Below are positions 58,284 to 64,000 of a stretch of 64,000 nucleotides of DNA, piece by piece; position 1 is the first letter of the stretch; each line of letters starts with the position of its first letter. Position numbers and translations under genes: made by a program. The notes beneath the pieces are model-generated. The model was not told where the DNA came from. It saw only the letters and a list, made by a program, of their open reading frames with translations, and made no database searches. Source of the stretch: Mycobacterium montefiorense (lineage in GTDB: Bacteria > Actinomycetota > Actinomycetes > Mycobacteriales > Mycobacteriaceae); contig NZ_BFCH01000001.1 of NCBI RefSeq assembly GCF_003112775.1, positions 1 to 64,000 of the forward strand, given 5' to 3'.

Positions 58284-59276
58284 ATGCTGCTACGTCAACT
58301 GGAGTATTTCGTTGCGGTGGCAAGGGAACGACACTTCGCACACGCGGCTGAAGCCTGCTATGTTTCCCAGCCCGCGCTCTCGGCTTCCATTGCCAAGCTG
58401 GAACGCGAACTCAACGTCACCTTGATCAACCGTGGCCGCAACTTCGAGGGTCTGACCGTGGAGGGCGAGCGGCTCGTCGTATGGGCCAAAAGAGTTCTCG
58501 CGGTGCACGACGGGCTGGTGGCGGAAGCAGCCGCGTTGCGGTCGGGCATTTCAGGAGTGTTGCGGCTGGGGGCCGGGCCGACGGTATCGGCGACGACGGC
58601 GTTACCGATCGCGGCCTTTTGTTCGTTACACCCGTTGGCGCGGGTGAAGGTCAGTTCCCATTTTCCGACAACGGAATTGGTGCGCCAGCTTCGCTGTTTC
58701 GAGCTCGATGCCGCCATCGGCCATTTCGATGTGCGTGAGCACGCGGGCTTGGAGCTGGTCCCACTCTATGAGGAACAGTGTGTTTTGCTGGTGGCGGGAA
58801 AGCAGCTGGTGCCGTCGGCGGGCACCATCACGTGGTCGGAGGCGGCTCAGCTGCCGCTCGCGCTGCTAGCTCCAGAAGTCGGGTTTCGGCAGTTCATCGA
58901 CAATGCGTTTGCCAACGTCGGTGCTGCAGTCGTGCCGCAGATCGAGACCGATTCGATGGCGTCGCTGTACGCTCACGTATGCACGGGTGCATGGGCAAGC
59001 GTGGTGCCGCACACGTGGTTTCGTTCGATTCCGATGACCGGCGCAATGCGGGGTTTACGCCTGGTCGAGCCCGATCAACGGGCGCCGATAGCAATCGCCA
59101 TCCATGCCTCCGCACCGGGTTCGGCTGCGGCAAGGGCGTTTTTGAATGTGGCGGTGGGTGCGCCGCTTGGCCGCGAAGACTTTACCTACGCGGGTTGCGC
59201 TGCCGACTCCGAATACGATTCGGATTCGGACCTGATCGTCGCGAGTACGGCGGTGAGGGGATCTTTCGTGGCCTGA
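58284..59276 (+). CDS. LysR-family regulator, OxyS-like
   Basis: A 330-residue LysR protein. The N-terminal HTH (LLRQLEYFVAVARERHFAHAAEACYVSQPALSASIAKLE) is followed by a linker helix and a two-lobed effector domain. The ATG at 58284 follows AGGAGGAGCC. The N-terminal half closely resembles mycobacterial OxyS (Rv0117), which in M. tuberculosis neighbours oxalyl-CoA decarboxylase (Rv0118c). A link to oxalate catabolism is therefore supported twice. The last 30 residues are acidic and Ser-rich. It probably regulates the following oxc-frc genes and itself. Confidence 0.88.
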   Translation: MLLRQLEYFVAVARERHFAHAAEACYVSQPALSASIAKLERELNVTLINRGRNFEGLTVEGERLVVWAKRVLAVHDGLVAEAAALRSGISGVLRLGAGPTVSATTALPIAAFCSLHPLARVKVSSHFPTTELVRQLRCFELDAAIGHFDVREHAGLELVPLYEEQCVLLVAGKQLVPSAGTITWSEAAQLPLALLAPEVGFRQFIDNAFANVGAAVVPQIETDSMASLYAHVCTGAWASVVPHTWFRSIPMTGAMRGLRLVEPDQRAPIAIAIHASAPGSAAARAFLNVAVGAPLGREDFTYAGCAADSEYDSDSDLIVASTAVRGSFVA

Positions 59277-59450
59277 TGACGTCGCCAACATCCGAGGTGT
59301 CCTACGCGCATGAGCCGTCGCGGACCGTGATAACTCCCATCTATCTCGTGAGTGCTATCAGGTCTTGGACACTGTGCTCAAGGTTAGGGAAAAGTGAAGA
59401 GCAAGAAAGTAATTCGACCAAGGCGCATGCTGCCGGAAAGGGACGTTGCA

Positions 59451-61175
59451 ATGACCGCCGCTACCATCGAAGACACCGCGGCCGATGACGTCGGGGCTCT
59501 CACCGATGGAATACATCTGGTGGTCGACGCGCTCCGGCTCAATAATGTGCACACCATCTACGGGCTGGTCGGCATTCCCATTACCGACTTGGCACGCACC
59601 GCACAGGCATCGGGTATCCGCTACATCGGCTTTCGTCACGAGAGTGCGGCGGGGCACGCTGCGGCCGCAGCCGGCTTCCTAACCCAAAAACCCGGAATCT
59701 GTTTGACCGTGTCGGCGCCCGGATTTCTCAACGGACTGGTGGCCTTGGCCAACGCCACCACCAATTGCTTTCCGATGGTTCAAATTTCGGGATCCAGTGA
59801 GCGTCACCTGGTCGATCTGCAACGCGGCGACTACGAGGAAATGGATCAGCTGGCCGCGGCCAGGCCATTCGTCAAGGCGGCTTACCGGGTGTCTCGGGCC
59901 CAGGACATCGGACGGGGGGTGGCGCGTGCAATTCGGACCGCGGCGTCCGGACGTCCTGGCGGGGTCTACCTTGACATCCCGGCGGCGGTGTTGGGTGAGG
60001 TTCTCGATGCGAAATCTGCAGCCCAAACACTTTGGCGCGTAGTCGATCCGGCGCCACGCCAGTTGCCCGATCTCGACTCGGTGGATTTGGCAATCGAGCT
60101 GCTTGCCGGCGCCCAGCGACCTCTGATCGTATTGGGCAAGGGCGCCGCGTACGCGCAGGCCGACGAGCAGATCAAAGAATTTGTGGAAGGCACCGGGATG
60201 CCCTTCTTGCCGATGTCGATGGCCAAGGGGCTGCTTGTTGACGACCATCCGCAGTCGGCAGCGACGTCGCGATCACTGGCTCTGCACCGCGCCGATGTCG
60301 TGCTGCTGGTCGGTGCGCGGTTGAACTGGTTACTCGGACATGGCGATGCGCCGCAGTGGAATCCCGACGCCAAGTTCATTCAGATCGACATCGAGGCCAG
60401 CGAGATGGACAGCAATCAGCCGATTGCGGCTCCGCTTGTCGGCGATATCGGCTCGGTGATGCAGGCTCTGGTGGAGCGTTCCAAGCCAGGTCAGATCAGC
60501 ACATCGGCGAAATGGCGAGCCGAACTCTCGGCCAAAGCGGAGCAAAACGTCGCCAAGATGGCGGACCGTCTCGCGGCCGCGCGCATCGCTGCGCCGATGA
60601 AATTCCTCGGCGCTTTGCAGGCGATACGCGATGTACTGCACGATAATTCGCAGGTATGCCTCGTCAACGAAGGCGCAAACGCTCTGGATCTGGCGCGCAA
60701 CACGATCAGGATGTACCGGCCGCGCCGCCGCCTGGACAGTGGTACATGGGGCGTGATGGGCATCGGGATGGGGTATGCGATCGCGGCCGCCGTGGAGACC
60801 GGCGAGCCTGTGGTGGCGATCGAAGGTGACAGCGCATTTGGTTTCAGCGGAATGGAATTAGAGACAATCTGCCGCTACAAGCTACCGATCGTCACCGTCA
60901 TCCTCAACAACAGCGGCGTGTATCGCGGCGACGATATCTCGGGGTCTGACGACCCCGCTCCCACGGCGCTCGAGGCCCACCACGAGTTCATGATCAAGGC
61001 TTTCGGTGGTTCGGGCTACCGCGCCGAAACCCCCGAAGAGGTCGCCGCCGCACTGCGGGAAGCCCTGGCAGCCGGGCGGCCGGCCCTGATCGATTGCCTG
61101 ATCGATCCCTCCGACGGGACCGAAAGCGGCAACATTGCCCACCTCAATCCCAAGGGGATAACCAACAAGGGCTGA
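59451..61175 (+). CDS. oxcA: Oxalyl-CoA decarboxylase
   Basis: A 574-residue ThDP-dependent enzyme converting oxalyl-CoA to formyl-CoA and CO2. The N-terminal ThDP domain has [16 protein letters not shown] with the conserved Glu. The C-terminal domain has the [18 protein letters not shown]...NN magnesium/ThDP motif and [10 protein letters not shown]. Length and sequence fit the Oxc family rather than acetolactate synthase, with no FAD-type linker. The start is ATG 59451, with GAAAGGGA upstream. A longer frame from 59394 is less likely. It is followed 70 bases later by frc. Confidence 0.92.
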   Translation: MTAATIEDTAADDVGALTDGIHLVVDALRLNNVHTIYGLVGIPITDLARTAQASGIRYIGFRHESAAGHAAAAAGFLTQKPGICLTVSAPGFLNGLVALANATTNCFPMVQISGSSERHLVDLQRGDYEEMDQLAAARPFVKAAYRVSRAQDIGRGVARAIRTAASGRPGGVYLDIPAAVLGEVLDAKSAAQTLWRVVDPAPRQLPDLDSVDLAIELLAGAQRPLIVLGKGAAYAQADEQIKEFVEGTGMPFLPMSMAKGLLVDDHPQSAATSRSLALHRADVVLLVGARLNWLLGHGDAPQWNPDAKFIQIDIEASEMDSNQPIAAPLVGDIGSVMQALVERSKPGQISTSAKWRAELSAKAEQNVAKMADRLAAARIAAPMKFLGALQAIRDVLHDNSQVCLVNEGANALDLARNTIRMYRPRRRLDSGTWGVMGIGMGYAIAAAVETGEPVVAIEGDSAFGFSGMELETICRYKLPIVTVILNNSGVYRGDDISGSDDPAPTALEAHHEFMIKAFGGSGYRAETPEEVAAALREALAAGRPALIDCLIDPSDGTESGNIAHLNPKGITNKG

Positions 61176-61245
61176 AAGCCCACGAGCATGCCTGCCTGCC
61201 AGGCAAACGTCGATACAAGAAAACTCGAAAGAAAGGAAATCTGTT

Positions 61246-62502
61246 ATGACCGAACTGCCGTTGTCTGGGATCAAGGTCATCGACTTCACCGGCGTGCAGG
61301 CGGGTCCCGCCTGTACCCAGATGCTTGCTTGGTTTGGAGCTGACGTCCTCAAGGTCGAGCGGACGACTGGTGGCGACGTGACGCGTAATCAATTGCGCGA
61401 CATACCAGATATTGACGCGTTGTACTTCACGATGCTCAACAGCAACAAGCGCTCGTTGGCGATCAACACCAAATCGTCGCAAGGCGACGAGGTGATGGAA
61501 AAGCTGATCCGCGGAGCCGACGTGCTGGTCGAGAACTTCGCGCCGGGCGCGATGGACCGGATGGGCCTGTCCTGGGACAAGATCCAGGAGTGGAACCCGC
61601 GACTGATCTTCGGTTCGGTCAAGGGCTTCAACGACGACTCGTCGTGGAATGACCTCAAGGTCTATGAGAACGTCGCGCAATGCGCCGGCGGCAACGCTTC
61701 CACGACGGGATTTTGGGACGGTCCGCCGACCGTGGCCGGGGGCGCCCTGGGCGACAGCAACACCGGTATGCACCTCATGATCGGCATCCTCACCGCGTTG
61801 ATCCAGCGCGACAAGACCGGCAAGGGCCAAAAGGTATCGGCGTCCATGCAGGACTCCGTGCTCAACCTGTGCCGGGTCAAGCTGCGTGACCAACAGCGGC
61901 TGGATCGTGTCGGCTACCTGGAGGAGTATCCGCAATACCCCAACGGCGAATTCGGCGAGGCCGTGCCTCGTGGCGGCAACGCCGGCGGCGGTGGCCAGCC
62001 CGGCTGGGTGGTCAAGTGCAAGGGCTGGAAGACCGACCCCAACGCCTACATCTACTTCACCATCCAAGAGCAGAACTGGAAGCGCACCGCCGAGGCCATC
62101 GGTCGCCCCGAGTGGGTCGAGGACCCGGGCTACAAGGATGCGCGGGCCCGTCAGGACAAACTCTTCGACATCTTTGCCGAGATCGAGAAGTGGCTGGCGG
62201 ACAAGACGAAGTGGGAAGCGGTCGACATCCTGCGCGAGTGGGAGGTGCCGTGCGCGCCTGTCATGTCCATGAAGGATCTCGCCGAGGACAAGGATCTGCG
62301 CAAGAGCGGAACCATCGTCGAGGTGGAGCAGAAGGGCCGCGGCACGTTCCTGACGGTCGGGAGCCCGATCAAGTTCTCCTCCTTCAAGCCCGAGATCAAG
62401 GGTGCGCCGCTGCTCGGCGAGCACACTGACGAGGTGTTGGCCGAATTGGGATATGACGCCGAAACCGTCGCCGGATGGCGGCAGGACGCGATCGTCGTCT
62501 AG
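61246..62502 (+). CDS. frc: Formyl-CoA:oxalate CoA-transferase
   Basis: A 418-residue class III CoA-transferase that moves CoA from formyl-CoA to oxalate, closing the cycle with Oxc[34 protein letters not shown] is the family start. Catalytic Asp170 lies in LGDSNTGMH, and the mobile glycine loop GGGGQP is at 247-252. Both match the Oxalobacter enzyme, distinguishing it from generic CaiB proteins. A clean AAGAAAGGAAAT ribosome-binding site precedes the ATG. Confidence 0.94.
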   Translation: MTELPLSGIKVIDFTGVQAGPACTQMLAWFGADVLKVERTTGGDVTRNQLRDIPDIDALYFTMLNSNKRSLAINTKSSQGDEVMEKLIRGADVLVENFAPGAMDRMGLSWDKIQEWNPRLIFGSVKGFNDDSSWNDLKVYENVAQCAGGNASTTGFWDGPPTVAGGALGDSNTGMHLMIGILTALIQRDKTGKGQKVSASMQDSVLNLCRVKLRDQQRLDRVGYLEEYPQYPNGEFGEAVPRGGNAGGGGQPGWVVKCKGWKTDPNAYIYFTIQEQNWKRTAEAIGRPEWVEDPGYKDARARQDKLFDIFAEIEKWLADKTKWEAVDILREWEVPCAPVMSMKDLAEDKDLRKSGTIVEVEQKGRGTFLTVGSPIKFSSFKPEIKGAPLLGEHTDEVLAELGYDAETVAGWRQDAIVV

Positions 62503-62512
62503 GAAACGGGGG

Positions 62513-62581
62513 GCGCGCCCCGCGCCTGCGCGCCCCGCGCCTGCGCGCCCCGCGCCTGCGCGCCCCGCGCCTGCGCGCCCC
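62513..62581. repeat. 15-bp G+C-rich tandem repeat (about 4.6 copies)
   Basis: Four exact copies of GCGCGCCCCGCGCCT (62513-62527, 62528-62542, 62543-62557, 62558-62572) and a partial fifth lie directly after frc. It is a VNTR/MIRU-like array. The copies are identical, which points to recent slippage-based expansion. Confidence 0.9.
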
Positions 62582-62603
62582 CCAATCGCCGGGTCACGGC
62601 GGG

Positions 62604-62636
62604 AATGACCCCAGGGATTCGCTCCCTGGGGTCATT
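62604..62636 (+). terminator. Terminator after frc
   Basis: A perfect 14-bp stem, with arms 62604-62617 and 62623-62636 and loop TTCGC, is followed by TTCT. It lies past the tandem array and would end the oxc-frc transcript. Confidence 0.8.
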
Positions 62637-62641
62637 TCTAT

Positions 62642-62676
62642 GTCCGCTTACGGTGCCGTGACGTCCGCTTAGGGTG
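62642..62676. repeat. Two direct repeats at 21-bp spacing
   Basis: GTCCGCTTACGGTG (62642-62655) and GTCCGCTTAGGGTG (62663-62676) differ at one base. They lie between the frc terminator and the convergent transporter gene. Confidence 0.55.
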
Positions 62677-62726
62677 GGACCACGGCTGGCCGAGGCGAGA
62701 TGAGATCGGGGGACAGCGTCGGGCCT

Positions 62727-62748
62727 TGCCGAATGAGTCAATTCGGCA
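62727..62748 (-). terminator. Hairpin spanning the transporter stop codon
   Basis: TGCCGAAT (62727-62734) pairs with ATTCGGCA (62741-62748) around GAGTCA. The stop codon of the minus-strand transporter gene lies in the loop. It may terminate transcription or protect the 3' end. Confidence 0.5.
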
Positions 62749-64000
62749 GGTGACAGACGGGATAGCCGGGGCGCTGAAGGCGCCGTGGTGCGATGGCGGC
62801 GGCGCACAGGCAGAGCAAGCCGATGGCGACGAAAGCGGCCCCGAGCCGACCAGTTGGTATCAGCAGAGCGGGCAGTCCCACTCCGATCAGACCGCCGAAG
62901 ATCTTGGCGCTGTAAACCAGCCCGAAATTACCGACCGCACTGCGCTCTCCGAAATAATCGGCGACCAGATTGATGAACAGCGAATAGAAGGCTCCGCCGG
63001 CCAATCCGCCGAGCGCGGCAAACGCAACGAATCCGACGGTGGATCCGGCCGAAGCCGAGAACGCCAGGCCCAACAGCGCGGCGCCCTCGATACCCAACGC
63101 CAGACTCAACGTCTGACGTCTGCCATATCGGTCCGAAAAGCGACTCGCGATGATGCGCCCGCCGCCATTGACCAGAGCCAGCACGGCAACGGCGGCCGCG
63201 CCGACAACGAGCGGCAGGCCGTGGACGATGGCGATGCTCGGCACGTACACGATGGTCAGCAGCGCCGCGGCCGACGCCACCATCACAATGAGATACACCA
63301 GGAAGAAGGCCGACGTCCGGGCCGCCTCGCTGGGCCAATACTGCCGTATCGCAGGGGCGTTGCCTAACAGGCTGCGATTCATCCGCTTGTCGACTCCCCA
63401 CAATCTTGGGTCGACCTCGGCCGGCCACCAGTAGGGCGGTGGGTCCCGAAAAAAGACGACGCACATCGTCACGACGACGAGTACGCAAAGCCCGACGGTC
63501 GTGAAAACGGGCCCGAGGTTGTCGGGGTGCAGCCCGAAAGCGAACAGCACGACAAACGGAACCGCGCCGCAACCGAATGCACCTGATACCAGCGACACTT
63601 TCGCGCCGCGTTGCTCGGGATACCAATGTGCAACGGTGGATAGGCAAGTGGCGTAGACGATCCCGGCGCCGGTACCACACAGCACTGAGTAACCCAGTAC
63701 CGCGAGGCCGAGATTGCCGGTGCAGGAAAGCGTCAGCGGCCCGATGGCGGACAAAACGGCACCGATCGACATCGCGGTCGACGGGCCGACACCTAAGCGC
63801 CGCCTCAGTGTTGGGGTAGCCGCCGTGGCAGCTGCCTGGAAAACCACCCATAGAGCCAGCACCCAGAAAGCACCGGCGGCAGGGGAGTGATGAGGCCGCT
63901 GCACGGCGACAACAGCGACTCCGTAGCCAAATTGGAGCATGCTGATGGCGGCCATCGCTGTCCACGGCAGCCAGAGCATCCAGGCTCTCGAACGCGCCAT
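62738..64000 (-). CDS. MFS transporter, OxlT-like oxalate/formate antiporter candidate
   Basis: A 420-residue, 12-helix major facilitator. GIVYATCLSTVAHWYPEQRGAKVSLVSGAFG closely fits the OxlT family, where helix 4-5 reads 'YATCLSTAVKWFPDKRG'. GGGRIIASRFSDRYGRRQTL is the second motif A. Oxalate/formate exchange would supply oxcA-frc and generate proton motive force. The start codon is the last three bases of the window, so the true start could lie further upstream. It is convergent with frc. Confidence 0.8.
   Translation of the reverse strand: MARSRAWMLWLPWTAMAAISMLQFGYGVAVVAVQRPHHSPAAGAFWVLALWVVFQAAATAATPTLRRRLGVGPSTAMSIGAVLSAIGPLTLSCTGNLGLAVLGYSVLCGTGAGIVYATCLSTVAHWYPEQRGAKVSLVSGAFGCGAVPFVVLFAFGLHPDNLGPVFTTVGLCVLVVVTMCVVFFRDPPPYWWPAEVDPRLWGVDKRMNRSLLGNAPAIRQYWPSEAARTSAFFLVYLIVMVASAAALLTIVYVPSIAIVHGLPLVVGAAAVAVLALVNGGGRIIASRFSDRYGRRQTLSLALGIEGAALLGLAFSASAGSTVGFVAFAALGGLAGGAFYSLFINLVADYFGERSAVGNFGLVYSAKIFGGLIGVGLPALLIPTGRLGAAFVAIGLLCLCAAAIAPRRLQRPGYPVCHLPN

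Overview
The window is a G+C-rich mycobacterial chromosome segment. The gene order follows the M. tuberculosis Rv2895c-Rv2831 block in mirror orientation: viuB, xerC, rpsB-tsf, amiC, pyrH-frr-cdsA-rlmN, mpt53, mpt83/dipZ, dxr-rip1-ispG, mapB, nicT, mtr, mqo, cobO-cobB-cysG, efpA, proS, rimP-nusA-infB-rbfA-nrnA and echA16. Mycothione reductase, an SVP-type PPE protein, an MPT83-like fasciclin lipoprotein and an MPT63-like protein fit a slow-growing Mycobacterium. Differences in gene content from my recollection of H37Rv argue that it lies outside the tuberculosis complex. No IS element, CRISPR array, tRNA, rRNA or phage was seen.

Layout. 1-9.5 kb: siderophore-interacting protein, lactate 2-monooxygenase, xerC, an M23-like protein, rpsB-tsf, amiC, a MarR regulator, an MPT63-like secreted protein and an acyltransferase. 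9.5-18.2 kb: GlnR-like regulator, CsbD-like protein, pyrH-frr-cdsA-rlmN, the extracytoplasmic thiol-redox genes mpt53 and ccdA, a small membrane protein and dipZ. 18.2-23.7 kb: the mpt83-like gene with a SigK-like promoter, diverging from the MEP-pathway and site-2-protease cluster dxr-rip1-ispG, then a GNAT gene. 23.7-30.2 kb: PBP lipoprotein, DUF1707 protein, mapB, then cobQ, a degenerate hydrolase-like ORF and an orphan puuD-like gene where M. tuberculosis has the glnA4 cluster. 30.2-35.1 kb: lone PPE, LpqS-like protein, phosphodiesterase-like protein, and the divergent pair nicT / Fur paralogue. 35.1-46.4 kb: mtr, hydrolase, mqo, GNAT, chelatase-like ATPase, cobO-cobB-cysG, efpA. 46.4-56 kb: proS, two small genes, then the translation cluster rimP-nusA-ylxR-infB-rbfA-nrnA. 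56-64 kb: secreted Cys-rich protein, echA16, and an oxalate module (PAS protein, LysR regulator, oxalyl-CoA decarboxylase, formyl-CoA transferase, OxlT-like transporter).

How the genes fit together. Four themes stand out. (1) A cobalt/nickel and cobalamin group: cobQ, nicT with an adjacent Fur-family regulator and a Nur-box-like operator between them, a fused chelatase I/D protein, cobO, cobB and cysG. (2) A secreted thiol-redox and antigen group: mpt53, ccdA, dipZ and mpt83 under a SigK-type promoter. (3) Core translation, RNA and isoprenoid operons with tight ATGA/TGATG overlaps. (4) A catabolic module for oxalate uptake, CoA transfer and decarboxylation with its own regulators. The least described signals are the Nur box, the competing stems in the rpsB leader, the LpqS-like protein beside a solitary PPE gene, and the oxalate module with its repeat-rich 3' end.
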